Positions 9,051-18,779 of a stretch of DNA of 64,000 bases are shown here, piece after piece; position 1 is the stretch's first letter, and each line of letters begins with the position of its first letter. Origin of the DNA: Cyclobacterium jeungdonense (GTDB lineage Bacteria > Bacteroidota > Bacteroidia > Cytophagales > Cyclobacteriaceae). The notes beneath the pieces were generated by a model. The model did not search any database. It was not told the origin of the DNA and worked only from the letters and a program-made list of their open reading frames with translations. A program made the position numbers and the translations under genes. Where the stretch lies: assembly GCF_010994275.1 (NCBI RefSeq), contig NZ_WMCD01000003.1:1-64000 (forward strand), given 5' to 3'.

Positions 9051-10040
9051 ATGAAGTTAGCCGTAGTGGGAGCCACCGGACTGGTAGGCTCAGAAATCTT
9101 GGAAGTGCTGGATGAGCACAATTTTGCTTTCGATGAACTCTTGCTGGTCGCCTCGGAGCGTTCTGCAGGGAAAAAGATTGCCTTTAAGGGAAAGGATTAC
9201 ACGGTAATGGGCCTGAAACAGGCAGTGGCTGAAAAACCGGATATCGCCATTTTTTCCGCTGGAGGAGCTACCTCTTCGGAATGGGCACCTCAGTTTGCCG
9301 AGGCCGGCACCATCGTGATCGATAATTCCTCTGCCTGGAGAATGGACCCTACCAAAAAACTGATCGTTCCTGAAATCAACGGCAAGGTGTTGCGTATCGA
9401 TGACCGCATCATTGCCAACCCTAACTGTTCCACCATTCAGATGGTGCTTGCCCTGGCCCCCTTGCGGCAGAAATATGGGATCAAGCGGATCGTGGTTTCT
9501 ACCTACCAGTCGGTCACCGGAACGGGGAAAGATGCGGTAGACCAAATGATGGCCGAGCGAAAAGGAGAAGAAGCAACCATGGTTTATCCGTATAAAATCG
9601 ATCTGAACGTATTGCCTCATATCGATGTGTTTCAGGAAAACGGCTACACCAAGGAAGAAATGAAAATGATTAATGAAACCAAAAAGATCTTCGACGATGA
9701 CACCATCCAGGTGACGGCAACCGCTGTGCGTATCCCCGTTATGGGAGGTCATTCCGAATCCGTAAATGTGGAATTCAAGCAGGATTTTGATCTGGAAGAG
9801 GTAAAGAAATTATTGGCCGAAACTCCGGGAGTAGTGGTGCAGGACGATCCGGCGACGAATACCTATCCCATGCCCATACATGCCCACAAAAAAGACGAGG
9901 TCTTTGTTGGCAGGTTGCGCCGGGACGAGACCCAGCCGAACACGCTGAACATGTGGATTGTGGCCGATAATTTACGAAAAGGAGCCGCTACCAATGCCGT
10001 ACAAATCGCCGAATACCTGTTGGACCACAGCATGGTATAA
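9051..10040 (+). CDS. asd: Aspartate-semialdehyde dehydrogenase
   Basis: NADPH-dependent reduction of aspartyl phosphate to aspartate semialdehyde, the branch point to lysine/diaminopimelate, threonine and methionine. It has the N-terminal Rossmann motif GATGLVGSEIL (residues 7-17), the catalytic Cys126 in NPNCSTIQ, the substrate-binding VVSTYQSVTGTGK segment and the conserved GGHSESVNVEF region with the catalytic His. 329 residues is the usual length of the bacterial enzyme. The stop codon is followed directly by the GTG start of the next gene, implying co-translation. Confidence 0.97.
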   Translation: MKLAVVGATGLVGSEILEVLDEHNFAFDELLLVASERSAGKKIAFKGKDYTVMGLKQAVAEKPDIAIFSAGGATSSEWAPQFAEAGTIVIDNSSAWRMDPTKKLIVPEINGKVLRIDDRIIANPNCSTIQMVLALAPLRQKYGIKRIVVSTYQSVTGTGKDAVDQMMAERKGEEATMVYPYKIDLNVLPHIDVFQENGYTKEEMKMINETKKIFDDDTIQVTATAVRIPVMGGHSESVNVEFKQDFDLEEVKKLLAETPGVVVQDDPATNTYPMPIHAHKKDEVFVGRLRRDETQPNTLNMWIVADNLRKGAATNAVQIAEYLLDHSMV

Positions 10041-11231
10041 GTGGAGCTGGAAGTCCTATATCATCCAAAATTATTGCAGTTTGTGCAGGATCATCTTGAG
10101 GAAGATCCTGCACAATTGCTTTTACGGCATAAGGAAATTCCCGGCCTGGACATCAAGGCTGCGGCGAGGCAAATTGCCATGCGGCAAAAAGCGCGGCACA
10201 AGTTGCCTGCCTGGGCGGCTCACCCTTCCCTTATTTTTCCACCTTCTCTTTCCATGGAGCAATGTTCCTCTGAGGCCACGGGCAAGTATAAATGCAGCCT
10301 GGTTCAGGGAAAAACCATGGTAGATCTGACCGGTGGCTTTGGTGTGGACACCTTCTACCTGGGGGAAAAAATGGAGCAGGTAACCTATGTGGAGCAGCAG
10401 GAGGAACTGGTTGCATTAGCCCGGCATAACCTTCCCCGGCTTTTTAACAACCAACAGGTTTCCTTTGTACACCAGGATGCCCTGGCCTTTTTGCGGCAAT
10501 CCACCCTGACATATGATTGGTTGTATGTGGATCCTGCCAGAAGGGGAAAAAGCAATCAGAAACTATTTCAACTGAAAGACCTGGAACCCGATGTGGTGAG
10601 TAATTGGGGTTTGTTTCAACAAAAAGCCAGCTCCATTATGGTAAAGGCCTCTCCCATGCTGGATATCAGCGAGGCTTGCCGGGAACTGCCCGGAATCACC
10701 CAGGTCCATGTGCTGAGCGTCAAAAACGAGGTGAAGGAGTTGTTGCTTATTAACGATGGTTCGGGCCAGCCACTATCGATTGTCTCGGCGGAAATAAGGG
10801 AGCAGGGCTTCAGCAGCTTTACCTTTTCTCCGGAAGAGGAAGCGCAGGCAACACCTGAACTTTCCTTTCCCAAAAAATACCTGGTCATCCCCTATGCTAG
10901 CATTCTGAAAGCAGGGGCATTCAAAAGTTTTTCGGTCAAGCAGGATTTGGCCAAACTGCATGCCCACACGCATATCTATACCAGCGATCATTTTCCGGAG
11001 GGCGTGCCGGGGCGTGTTTTTGAGGTATTGGAGGAAATCCGACTGGATAAGAAGGTATTGAAAAAGCAGTACCCGGAGGGCAAGGTTCACGTAATTTCCC
11101 GGAATCACCCCATGAAAGCGGACGTGATTAAAAAGAAATTCCGGCTAAAGGATGGAGGGGAGGAATTTTTGATTGCCTGTACGCAGATGGACGGCAAACC
11201 GGGGGTTTGGAGGTGTAGAAGGATGTGGTGA
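10041..11231 (+). CDS. THUMP-like SAM-dependent methyltransferase (PG1098 type)
   Basis: Class I methyltransferase of 396 residues, a conserved family in Bacteroidota with no settled substrate. The SAM-binding loop is MVDLTGGFGVDTFYLGEKM (about residues 93-111), with an acidic residue in VTYVEQQ and the catalytic-type motif WLYVDPARRG near residue 172. The C-terminal 80 residues (HVISRNHPMKADVIKKKFRLKDGGEEF) match the THUMP-like domain of this family, suggesting an RNA target. It starts at GTG with no gap after the asd stop; the frame reads MELEVLYHPKLLQFV, which fits family N-termini. Confidence 0.85.
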   Translation: MELEVLYHPKLLQFVQDHLEEDPAQLLLRHKEIPGLDIKAAARQIAMRQKARHKLPAWAAHPSLIFPPSLSMEQCSSEATGKYKCSLVQGKTMVDLTGGFGVDTFYLGEKMEQVTYVEQQEELVALARHNLPRLFNNQQVSFVHQDALAFLRQSTLTYDWLYVDPARRGKSNQKLFQLKDLEPDVVSNWGLFQQKASSIMVKASPMLDISEACRELPGITQVHVLSVKNEVKELLLINDGSGQPLSIVSAEIREQGFSSFTFSPEEEAQATPELSFPKKYLVIPYASILKAGAFKSFSVKQDLAKLHAHTHIYTSDHFPEGVPGRVFEVLEEIRLDKKVLKKQYPEGKVHVISRNHPMKADVIKKKFRLKDGGEEFLIACTQMDGKPGVWRCRRMW

Positions 11232-11603
11232 TGATTTGATGGTTTGATTTTTATTGGATTGACTATATGAGGGTTGTCGGTTGATGGGCTTTAGCCGCAT
11301 TCTTATTGAAGGGGTTTTGTTATTGAATTAGGAACATCATTCGGATACTATTTCAGAATTAATTTCCTTGGATCAATTTCCGCTGTCTAGTCTATTAAAC
11401 CAAAAGAAATGTACACCGGAACATAAAAATTAAATAGGTTCCCCAAGTTTTTCTAGAATTAATTACGATTTAATGGCTATTGAGGTATCGGCAAGCAGCC
11501 TAATTCGATAGTAGTATTGAGTTTCCCATAAACAACTATAGCGTCCAATCAGTAGAAAAACCCATATTTTCTCCAATTTGATAAAGGGGGTTAATGTTTT
11601 CTT
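11232..11603. other. Gene-free stretch, AT-rich
   Basis: About 370 bp between the methyltransferase stop and the truncated HNH-family gene. I see no coding frame, hairpin or repeat I can support. If the neighbouring gene lost its C-terminal domain, the deletion junction should lie at the right end of this stretch. Confidence 0.5.
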
Positions 11604-12350
11604 TCAAGACATTTCCTCATTGGAGAAAATACAAAAAAGATCACTATCTTCTTTAGCCACCTCCTTCCAAAAGAAAATGGCATTTGTTAGCCTTATTAAC
11701 ATTGGAGGAAATATTTTTTCCGTTAACCCAGGGACGTTTGAGTTGTTCTTTTGTAAATAAGCCACCAAACCCCAATACACAAATTTTTGTAAAATGGATA
11801 GGTGCATATAAAAATAGGTTCTCCACTGAGGATTTAAGGTAATAGTATCCTCTGCTATTGCATAGGGGCAAAAATCCGGTGATTGGTATGGAGAAACCAT
11901 GGATGAATCAGAGATTATTTTATTTTTTTGATGATCAGGAATTCCCCTTAATTCCCTTTCAAACCAAGGTGTTAAAAATCTGAATGGTACATACCTTGAA
12001 AAATTATTTAGAAGCTGTTTTACAATGGTATTTTCTTTATTCGATTGAATTATTTTAAATAAATCCGACTTATTGATATTTGATTCAATGCTAAATTCCG
12101 ATTTCAATTGAGTAATCCCCTTGGAAAATTGGTCTAATTTCCCAAAGTTCAATTTGTAATAATTAATAGGATACCAAATTTCTCCTATCATTTCAACTAC
12201 CAAATTGTCAATTTTAAAAGTTGTTTTATTTGATTTTTTGACTTTATTCAAAATAGCCAAAAACCAATAATACTTATAGGAATTGGTGGTATTATTAAAC
12301 ACTCCTGAAAGTTTTTGGATCGGCAATTTTAGATCGGATGGAATAATCAT
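11604..12350 (-). pseudogene. HNH-nuclease family protein, C-terminal domain missing
   Basis: 248-residue frame in DNA clearly richer in A+T than its neighbours. The N-terminal part (IQKLSGVFNNTTNSYKYYWF, then a basic AT-rich middle) is, from memory, the opening of a Bacteroidota family of about 350 residues annotated as HNH endonuclease domain proteins. In those, a sequence like FFWKEVAKEDSDLFCIFSNEE leads into the HNH motif. Here the frame stops right after that point, and no HNH-like sequence is visible in any frame of the next 100 bp. So it looks like a nuclease gene with the catalytic end deleted. A complete protein of unknown role cannot be excluded. Confidence 0.5.
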
Positions 12351-12359
12351 AACGTAATC

Positions 12360-12464
12360 TTAAAAGGATATTTTTTCGAGTATATCGGAATCCCAAAATT
12401 TTAAATCCATCGGTATGATAGCATTGTTATCCAGGTAAATCAATTTATCCATCTTTCTAACCAT
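12360..12464 (-). pseudogene. 34-codon frame resembling a cysteine desulfurase N-terminus
   Basis: Short frame just upstream of the truncated HNH-family gene. It reads MVRKMDKLIYLDNNAIIPMD and ends 14 codons later at TAA. IscS/NifS/DndA enzymes begin with IYLDNNATTPVDP, so this may be the stump of such a gene, or a natural small peptide. The gap to the HNH-family start is 9 bp. The resemblance covers only about 15 residues, so the call is tentative. Confidence 0.3.
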
Positions 12465-12637
12465 AAAGAAAAAGATTGTAGCTGAACAGGCAAGGTAATA
12501 AATAGTTTATTATAGGATTACTGAAAGCCCATCCAATTTTCGAAATTCGCCATTAAAGCCATTTACTTTCAGTACCAAGGGTATAAAGCTATTCCATTTT
12601 TTCTTTATCTTCCCTTTCCAAACCAAATAACCCAAAT

Positions 12638-13570
12638 ATGAACCGAAGAGCCTTTTCAAAAAAGAGCCTGTCTGCATTGGGACTGGCGATGCTGGGGACG
12701 GAAGCCTTTTCTTTAGCCGCTCCAAAAGCCGCTGTACGCCTTGGCGGACCACTTTTTTCAAAGCCCCAAGGCCCGGAGGAATGGGTTGCGGCTTTAGCCG
12801 CCAAGGGATTCCGTGCCGCCTATTGCCCCCTTCCCCTAACGGCAGGCGCAGAGGAGATCCGGGCCTATGAATTGGCAGCCAAAAAAGCCGACATCGTCAT
12901 TGCTGAATTAGGAGCCTGGAGCAATCCCATCAGCCCGGACAAGGACATGGCTCGGGAGGCATTCCAAAAATGTACCCAATCCCTGCAACTGGCAGAAAGC
13001 ATTGGCGCCAACTGCTGTGTAAATATTAGCGGATCCAAAAACCCGGAATACTGGGCAGGCCCTCACCAGGATAACCTGACCCGGGATACCTTTGATGAGA
13101 TCGTGGAAGTGACCCGGAAAATCATCGATGAAGTGCAGCCTGAAAGGACCTATTTTGCGCTGGAACCCATGCCCTGGGCTTATCCCGACTCGGCGGACAG
13201 CTACCTGGACCTGGTACGGGCGGTGGACCGTAAGGCGTTTGGCGTCCACATGGATCCCATGAACCTGATCATTACCCCAAGCTTATACTATGGGAATTCA
13301 GCCCTTATTAGGGACTGCTTTCAAAAGCTTGGACCCCATATCCGGAGTTGCCATGCCAAAGACATTCAGCTACGGGAAGACTATTACATGCCCCAATTTT
13401 CAGAAGTGCGGCCCGGCCAGGGCGTTTTGGATTATCAGGCATTCCTGCAGGAAGTCAGTCGTCTTTCGGAAATCCCCCTCATGATGGAACACCTGAGCAG
13501 CGAGAAGGAGTACGATCTGGCAGCCGACTACATCCGTTCGGAAGGGAAAAAGGCAGGGATCGCTGTTTAA
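12638..13570 (+). CDS. Tat-exported sugar isomerase/epimerase-like TIM-barrel protein
   Basis: 310-residue protein of the xylose-isomerase-like TIM-barrel superfamily, which isomerises or epimerises sugars and polyols with a divalent metal. A twin-arginine type signal opens it (NRRAFSKKSLSALGLAML), so it is probably periplasmic. Likely metal and substrate residues are in YFALEPMPWAYP (Glu), GVHMDPMNL (His, Asp), SCHAKDIQL (His) and LMMEHLSSEKEY (Glu near residue 287). The stop overlaps the stop of the convergent small membrane gene by 3 bp. No linked sugar genes point to a substrate. Confidence 0.85.
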   Translation: MNRRAFSKKSLSALGLAMLGTEAFSLAAPKAAVRLGGPLFSKPQGPEEWVAALAAKGFRAAYCPLPLTAGAEEIRAYELAAKKADIVIAELGAWSNPISPDKDMAREAFQKCTQSLQLAESIGANCCVNISGSKNPEYWAGPHQDNLTRDTFDEIVEVTRKIIDEVQPERTYFALEPMPWAYPDSADSYLDLVRAVDRKAFGVHMDPMNLIITPSLYYGNSALIRDCFQKLGPHIRSCHAKDIQLREDYYMPQFSEVRPGQGVLDYQAFLQEVSRLSEIPLMMEHLSSEKEYDLAADYIRSEGKKAGIAV

Positions 13571-13761
13571 CTCATGGCCCCTTCCAGAGATAGCCAGACG
13601 AGTAAAAAAATCAATGTAGGCAATCCGTAGTATTTCAATACCAGCAGGCGATTGTTGCGGTGCAAAAACCACAGCACGTAAACCGGCCGTATAAAGCCAA
13701 GAATCAACGCGATAGCCGCCAATAAGGTCAAAATTTTAAGGCTTGCTAACAGGGTTTCCAT
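13567..13761 (-). CDS. Small two-helix membrane protein
   Basis: 64 residues with two hydrophobic segments, LKILTLLAAIALILGFI (about 8-24) and YGLPTLIFLLVWLSLEG (about 45-61), separated by a basic loop HRNNRLLVLK. I do not recognise a named family. Coding is supported by a clean ATG, hydrophobic periodicity and a stop that meets the convergent gene's stop exactly. It lies just beyond the infB terminator on the same strand, so it is expressed separately. Confidence 0.6.
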   Translation of the reverse strand: METLLASLKILTLLAAIALILGFIRPVYVLWFLHRNNRLLVLKYYGLPTLIFLLVWLSLEGAMS

Positions 13762-13792
13762 GGCGTATTTGCAACAATTAATCTTTATTGAA

Positions 13793-13828
13793 AATAAAAA
13801 AAGGCTGTCATTTTTACGGGACAGCCTT
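13793..13828 (-). terminator. Terminator of the rimP-nusA-infB operon
   Basis: A 9-bp stem (13801-13809 with 13820-13828, AAGGCTGTC) lies 26 bp past the infB stop. On the minus strand it is followed by a run of seven T, a strong Rho-independent terminator. Confidence 0.9.
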
Positions 13829-13854
13829 CATTCGTTGGAATCAATTTAAGCGGA

Positions 13855-16830
13855 TTATTTTTTCCGTTTGATCTCTTCCATTTTATATCCTTCAAAGGTA
13901 TCTCCTACCTCGATGTCATTGAATCCTTTGATGGAAACACCGCATTCATACCCGTTTTTCACTTCGTTTACATCGTCCTTGAATCGTTTCAAGGCACTGA
14001 TTTCTCCTTCGTGAATCACGATACCGTCGCGAATAATCCGGATTTTATTTTTTCGGTTAATGTAGCCATCCGTCACGTAACTACCTGCCACGGTACCAAC
14101 CTTGGAAATCTTAAATACTTCACGGACCTCTATATTTCCGGTAATGACTTCTTCGAATTCAGGTTCCAACATACCTTCAATGGCGTCTTTGATCTGGTTG
14201 ATCGCATCGTAGATGATGGAATAGTGTCTGATTTCGATTTCTTCCTGTTCTGCCAGGCGTTTGGCATTCGCAGAAGGCCTTACCTGGAACCCCAGGATAA
14301 TGGCATCAGAAGCAGAAGCCAGCAAGACATCGGACTCGGAAATCTGCCCTACGCCCTGGTGGATGATGTTTACTTTTACCTCTTCCTTAGACAATTTGAG
14401 TAAGGAATCGGACAGGGCCTCTACCGAACCATCCACATCACCTTTGATAATGATGTTGAGTTCTTTAAAGCTACCAATCGCGAGTCTCCTGCCAATTTCA
14501 TCCAGGGTGATGTGCTTTTTGGTACGAAGGCTTTGTTCCCGCTGAATTTGCTCCCGTGAGTTGGCAATTTCCCGGGCTTCCCGTTCCGAATCGTATACTT
14601 TGAAAACATCTCCCGCTTGCGGAGCTCCACCAAGTCCAAGTACCTGAACCGGCGTAGAAGGACCTGCCTCCTCTTTTTTCTGACCTAAATGATCAAACAT
14701 TGCCTTTACGCGGCCATAGTGCTGGCCTGCCAGGATGGTATCTCCTATCCTAAGTGTACCTGCCTGGACCATTACCGTGGAGACATAACCCCTTCCTTTG
14801 TCCAGGGAAGCTTCCACAACCGTGCCCACGGCGTTTTTGTTTGGATTGGCCTTGAGTTCCAGTATTTCGGATTCCAGCAATACTTTTTCCAGCAAGTCAT
14901 CTATTCCCGCGCCTGTCTTGGCAGATATTTCCTGTGACTGGTATTTTCCACCCCAGTCTTCCACCAGCAGGTTCATATTGGCTAATTCTTCCCTGATTTT
15001 ATCCGGGTTTGCGTTTGGTTTGTCTACTTTGTTAATGGCAAAAATCATCGGCACGCCAGCAACCTGTGCGTGGTTAATGGCTTCTTTCGTCTGTGGCATC
15101 ACATTATCATCCGCGGCGATTACGATGATAGCCACATCCGTAATTTTAGCTCCCCTTGCCCGCATGGCGGTAAAGGCTTCGTGTCCTGGAGTATCCAGAA
15201 AGGCGATTTTGTGCCCGTCAGTTGTTTCCACATCATAAGCTCCGATATGCTGGGTGATTCCTCCGGCTTCGCCGTGAGTCACCTTGGATCTTCTGATAAA
15301 ATCCAGCAAAGAGGTTTTACCATGATCTACGTGCCCCATGATGGTCACAATAGGAGCCCTTTCGATCATCTCTTCCGGATCCTCTTCCACCTTAATTTCG
15401 GCTTCTTCTTCATCGGATTTGGTGAATTCTACATCGTAGTTGAATTCATCGGCGATAATCGTGATGGCTTCTGCATCCAGTCGCTGGTTAATCGATACGA
15501 ACATACCTAATCCCATGCAAACGGAAATTACTTCATTGACCGAGACATCCATCAGGGATGCCAGGTCATTGGCAGAAATAAATTCGGTAACTTTTAATAC
15601 TTTGCTTTCTTCAGGCGCATCGCTAACTTCCTTGGATCTGTCAGAGCGTTTGTCCCTTCTGTTTTTTCCTTTTCCTCCGGATTTACCCCCGCCTTGAAGT
15701 CTGGCAAGAGTTTGTTTGATCTGATCCTGAATTTCTTTTTGAGTGGGTTCCTCTTTTTGGAAACGGGCATTTCCGGCACCTCTTGCACCAGGTCTTCCTG
15801 CAGGGCCTCTGTTATTGCCTTTTCGGGCGCCTTGTCCAGGCCCTTTTCCTGCGCCACCAGCTGCAGGTCGGGCGCCTGCGGCACCTGTTGCAGGACGGTT
15901 GTCAATACGCTTTCTAGGTCGCTTCTTCTTCTCTTTATTTCGTTCATCAGAAGAGGCAACCGGTTTGGTTTTCTTTTTAGACTTGTCTTTGGGAAGTTCT
16001 ATTTTCCCCAGTACGGTCAGACCTTTCAAGGAATCTGCCTTAGCAGAAATAACCCTGTTTTCGGGTGGTTTTTCTTCCGCAGCTGCTGCTGTTTTTTCGG
16101 CCTCCGCTGGTTTTTTTTCTTCGGGAGCTTTTTCAGGAATAGGTTTTTGCTCCGCTTCCGGCGCTTTCTCCGCTGGTTTTTCTTCAGCAGGTTTGGCCTC
16201 AGGAACTTCCGGTTTTTCTTTCTCGGGAGATTTTGCTTCTGGTTTTTCTTCCTTCGGCTTTTCTTCCTTCAGCGTTTCTTCTTTTTTCTCCTCTTTACTT
16301 TTTGGAGGTTCCGGAGCAGGAGCGGTTGCTTTAGGTTCCGGCGTTTTAGGTTCCGGTGCTTTTGGCTCCGATGCTTGCGGTTTTTCCTCCTTTTTTCGTT
16401 CTTCTGGTTTGGATGGCTTGCCTTCCAAATCAATCTTCCCTACCACTTTTATACCTTGAAGCTTGGGTGCTTCGGTTGAAATTTTGTCAGTACCTTTATC
16501 GGCAGCAGGTTTCTCCTCTTTTGGACTGGGAGCCGGTTTTTCAGGTTCAGGCTTTTTTATTTCCTTCTCCGGTTCGGACTCAGATTCCGCCTTGATAGTA
16601 AAATTTTCATTGTGTCTTTTGCCAATGGAAAGATGGGAGGCCTCTTCCTTCTCCTGGGCAGAGGACCTAAACTCCTTGGCAAGCATATTGAAATGCTCCA
16701 TGCTGATCTTAGAGTTCGGGTTTCCTTCTACCTCAAAGCCCTTCTTCGCCATGGACTCAACGATGGTCGCTACACCGACGTTGAGCTTTCTGGCTACCTG
16801 GCCTAATCGCATCATTTTTTCTTCTGACAT
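13855..16830 (-). CDS. infB: Translation initiation factor IF-2
   Basis: GTPase that delivers initiator tRNA to the 30S subunit and promotes subunit joining. The 991 residues comprise an IF2N domain at 1-60 ([20 protein letters not shown]), a low-complexity Lys/Glu/Pro/Ala-rich linker to about residue 400, a second N-domain, and the G domain. The G domain has GHVDHGKTS near residue 496, DTPGHEAF and [10 protein letters not shown]. Domains II, III and C2 follow. The Lys/Glu-rich linker is common in Bacteroidota IF-2. Last gene of the rimP-nusA-infB operon, 71 bp after nusA, followed by a strong terminator. Confidence 0.98.
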   Translation of the reverse strand: MSEEKMMRLGQVARKLNVGVATIVESMAKKGFEVEGNPNSKISMEHFNMLAKEFRSSAQEKEEASHLSIGKRHNENFTIKAESESEPEKEIKKPEPEKPAPSPKEEKPAADKGTDKISTEAPKLQGIKVVGKIDLEGKPSKPEERKKEEKPQASEPKAPEPKTPEPKATAPAPEPPKSKEEKKEETLKEEKPKEEKPEAKSPEKEKPEVPEAKPAEEKPAEKAPEAEQKPIPEKAPEEKKPAEAEKTAAAAEEKPPENRVISAKADSLKGLTVLGKIELPKDKSKKKTKPVASSDERNKEKKKRPRKRIDNRPATGAAGARPAAGGAGKGPGQGARKGNNRGPAGRPGARGAGNARFQKEEPTQKEIQDQIKQTLARLQGGGKSGGKGKNRRDKRSDRSKEVSDAPEESKVLKVTEFISANDLASLMDVSVNEVISVCMGLGMFVSINQRLDAEAITIIADEFNYDVEFTKSDEEEAEIKVEEDPEEMIERAPIVTIMGHVDHGKTSLLDFIRRSKVTHGEAGGITQHIGAYDVETTDGHKIAFLDTPGHEAFTAMRARGAKITDVAIIVIAADDNVMPQTKEAINHAQVAGVPMIFAINKVDKPNANPDKIREELANMNLLVEDWGGKYQSQEISAKTGAGIDDLLEKVLLESEILELKANPNKNAVGTVVEASLDKGRGYVSTVMVQAGTLRIGDTILAGQHYGRVKAMFDHLGQKKEEAGPSTPVQVLGLGGAPQAGDVFKVYDSEREAREIANSREQIQREQSLRTKKHITLDEIGRRLAIGSFKELNIIIKGDVDGSVEALSDSLLKLSKEEVKVNIIHQGVGQISESDVLLASASDAIILGFQVRPSANAKRLAEQEEIEIRHYSIIYDAINQIKDAIEGMLEPEFEEVITGNIEVREVFKISKVGTVAGSYVTDGYINRKNKIRIIRDGIVIHEGEISALKRFKDDVNEVKNGYECGVSIKGFNDIEVGDTFEGYKMEEIKRKK

Positions 16831-16901
16831 ACTAATACCTATTCCTGTATTTTATTCTAATGCAAATATAAAGGGGATAACGAATAATCTATCGTTATTT
16901 G

Positions 16902-18146
16902 CTATTCAAATTCTTGTTTTAATATTTTAAATACATCATCAATCGTTTCTTCTTCCAGTTCGGTTCTCCTCAATAGGTCTTCTTTGGTCAGCGCTAATAC
17001 GCTTTTTGCTGTATCCAAACCTGTTTTTTTCAGTTCTGCTATGACCCAACTTTCAATTTCGTCAGAAAATTCGGACAAATCCACATCTTCCTCCTCCTCA
17101 TAATCAGATAATTCCCTGAATACATCGATCTCGTAGCCGACTAAACGGCTGGCAAGACGGATATTAAAGCCTCCCTTACCGATGGCAAGGGATACTTGAT
17201 CCGGTTTAAGGTACACGGATATCCGTTTATCCTCTTCGTTTACCTGAAGCGAAGAAACTTTTGCCGGACTCAAGGCCCTGGATACGTATAGATCCAGGTT
17301 TTCCGTATAATTGATAACGTCAATATTCTCATTCTGCAATTCGCGTACCACAGCATGAATTCTGCTGCCCTTCATGCCCACACAGGCCCCTACGGGATCA
17401 ATGCGGTCATCATACGACTCCACGGCCACTTTCGCTCTTTCACCGGGCTCGCGAACGATCTTTTTGATAGTAATGAGTCCATCATATACTTCAGGGACCT
17501 CGTTTTCAAAAAGGCGCTCCAGAAAGATGGGAGAAGTTCTGGACAAAATGATTCGTGGATTGCCATTGATCATTTCTACCTTATGCACAATCGCCTTTAC
17601 CGTATCCCCTTTCCGAAACCGGTCTTTGGGGATTTGCTCGCTCTTAGGCATGATGAGCTCGTTTCCTTCCCCATCCATCAGCAGGATCTCCCTTCCGAGA
17701 ATCTGGTAAACCTCCGCATTGATGATTTCGCCTACCAACTCTTCGTACTGATTGAAAAGCAAATCCTTTTCCAAATCCTTGATTCGCTGGATCAGGGTCT
17801 GTCGGGCCATCATAACGGCCCTTCTGCCAAAATCTTCCAGTTCGATCTTTTCGTAGGCTTCTTCACCCAGTTCAAAATCGGGCTCAATTTTCTTTGCCTC
17901 TGACAAGCTTATCTTGTCGTAATCCCAAATATCCTCCGAGTTGTCGTCTACTATTTCCCTGATTCGAACGATCTCCAGATCCCCTTTGTCGGCATTGATG
18001 ATCACGTCAAAATTTTCATCTGTTTCGTATTTTTTGCGAATCATTGCTCGAAATACATCTTCAAGAATGCGGATCATTGTTGGTCGGTCCACATTTTTCG
18101 ATCTTGCAAACTCTGCAAATGATTCAATCAGAACTTTAGCATCCAT
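16902..18146 (-). CDS. nusA: Transcription termination/antitermination factor NusA
   Basis: RNA polymerase-associated factor controlling pausing, termination and antitermination. 414 residues: an N-terminal polymerase-binding domain (about 1-125), an S1 domain (about 135-200), KH1 with GACVGMKGSRIHAVVREL, KH2 with VSLAIGKGGFNIRLASRLVG, and a short C-terminal helical region (SVLALTKEDLLRRTELEEET). It lacks the two acidic repeat domains of the E. coli protein, as expected outside Proteobacteria. It starts 5 bp after the rimP stop, so the two are co-translated. Confidence 0.97.
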   Translation of the reverse strand: MDAKVLIESFAEFARSKNVDRPTMIRILEDVFRAMIRKKYETDENFDVIINADKGDLEIVRIREIVDDNSEDIWDYDKISLSEAKKIEPDFELGEEAYEKIELEDFGRRAVMMARQTLIQRIKDLEKDLLFNQYEELVGEIINAEVYQILGREILLMDGEGNELIMPKSEQIPKDRFRKGDTVKAIVHKVEMINGNPRIILSRTSPIFLERLFENEVPEVYDGLITIKKIVREPGERAKVAVESYDDRIDPVGACVGMKGSRIHAVVRELQNENIDVINYTENLDLYVSRALSPAKVSSLQVNEEDKRISVYLKPDQVSLAIGKGGFNIRLASRLVGYEIDVFRELSDYEEEEDVDLSEFSDEIESWVIAELKKTGLDTAKSVLALTKEDLLRRTELEEETIDDVFKILKQEFE

Positions 18147-18151
18147 TGTTT

Positions 18152-18622
18152 TTATTTGAAAGAGACTACTACTATTGATTTCCTAATCTGTTCAAAGGGC
18201 AGGTCGAGACTTTCTTCAACCGCCTTCTTTCCTTTTTCTTTTTTCATCACTACCATGCGGATACCCCGCTGGTCGACTTCGGTCAGTTTTCCTTCTATCG
18301 TATCGTTGTTTTCCAGGGTTACTTTCAGGCTGCGGCCCACATTTTTTTGATATTGCCTTCTGGAGCTCAAAGGAAAATCAACTCCAGGAGAAGATACCTC
18401 CATAACATAAGCCGTGTCCATTAGTTCTTTGGCCTCGATTTCTTCCCCTACTGCCCGGCTGACCAAGGCACAGGTTTCGATAGTGATACCCTGATCTGCA
18501 TCAATCAAGATATGCAGGGACTTTTTTGGGCCTTTTTCGACGATCTGAATGTCTACCACAAAATGACTGGCATCCGGAAGGTGTTTTTCCACTATTTCCT
18601 CTATCGTTTGCCTCAAATTCAT
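18152..18622 (-). CDS. rimP: Ribosome maturation factor RimP
   Basis: Assists 30S subunit maturation. ATG 18622 (MNLRQTIEEIVEKHLP) gives 156 residues, the family length; the longer frame to 18706 would run through the leader hairpin and adds an unrelated segment. The N-terminal alpha/beta domain contains HILIDADQGITIETCALVSR, followed by VMEVSSPGVDFPL, the most conserved RimP motif. The C-terminal SH3-like domain follows (GKLTEVDQRGIRMV). First gene of the rimP-nusA-infB operon. Confidence 0.95.
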   Translation of the reverse strand: MNLRQTIEEIVEKHLPDASHFVVDIQIVEKGPKKSLHILIDADQGITIETCALVSRAVGEEIEAKELMDTAYVMEVSSPGVDFPLSSRRQYQKNVGRSLKVTLENNDTIEGKLTEVDQRGIRMVVMKKEKGKKAVEESLDLPFEQIRKSIVVVSFK

Positions 18623-18675
18623 ATCTTTTTGCTTACTTGCTCCAAGGATTTCCCTCCAAATTGATTCATAATGAA

Positions 18676-18698
18676 AGAGGGGACTGCTTGTCCCCTCT
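18676..18698 (-). promoter_or_regulatory. Perfect 9-bp hairpin in the rimP operon leader
   Basis: AGAGGGGAC (18676-18684) pairs fully with GTCCCCTCT (18690-18698) around a 5-nt loop, about 55 nt before the rimP start. On the minus strand it is followed by TTTCATT, a weak U-tract. It could act as an attenuator or stabilise the mRNA; in enteric bacteria NusA regulates this operon through its leader, but nothing here proves that. Confidence 0.45.
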
Positions 18699-18721
18699 AT
18701 GATCACTAATGAATTCTAGCA

Positions 18722-18729
18722 CAAATGTA
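18722..18729 (-). promoter_or_regulatory. Candidate -7 box for the rimP operon
   Basis: On the minus strand it reads TACATTTG, which matches the Bacteroidota -7 consensus TAnnTTTG, about 95 nt before rimP and just ahead of the leader hairpin. No clear -33 TTTG is present, so this rests on one element. Confidence 0.35.
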
Positions 18730-18767
18730 ATAAAATTATTTTCCTAAAAAAAGTATTGAAAGTTTGA

Positions 18768-18775
18768 TAAATTTG
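18768..18775 (+). promoter_or_regulatory. Candidate -7 box for cysS (leaderless layout)
   Basis: TAAATTTG matches TAnnTTTG and lies only 4 nt before the cysS ATG, so transcription would begin at or next to the start codon. No good -33 element is visible, so confidence is low. Confidence 0.3.
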
Positions 18776-18779
18776 CCCC

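Noticed and set aside
9090..9752. Minus-strand frame of 220 codons opposite asd
   Set aside because: Shadow of a strongly conserved enzyme gene.
15694..16479. Long plus-strand frames opposite infB, rich in Phe, Ser and Arg
   Set aside because: They are the antisense of the Lys/Glu/Pro-rich IF-2 linker, and composition alone explains their length.
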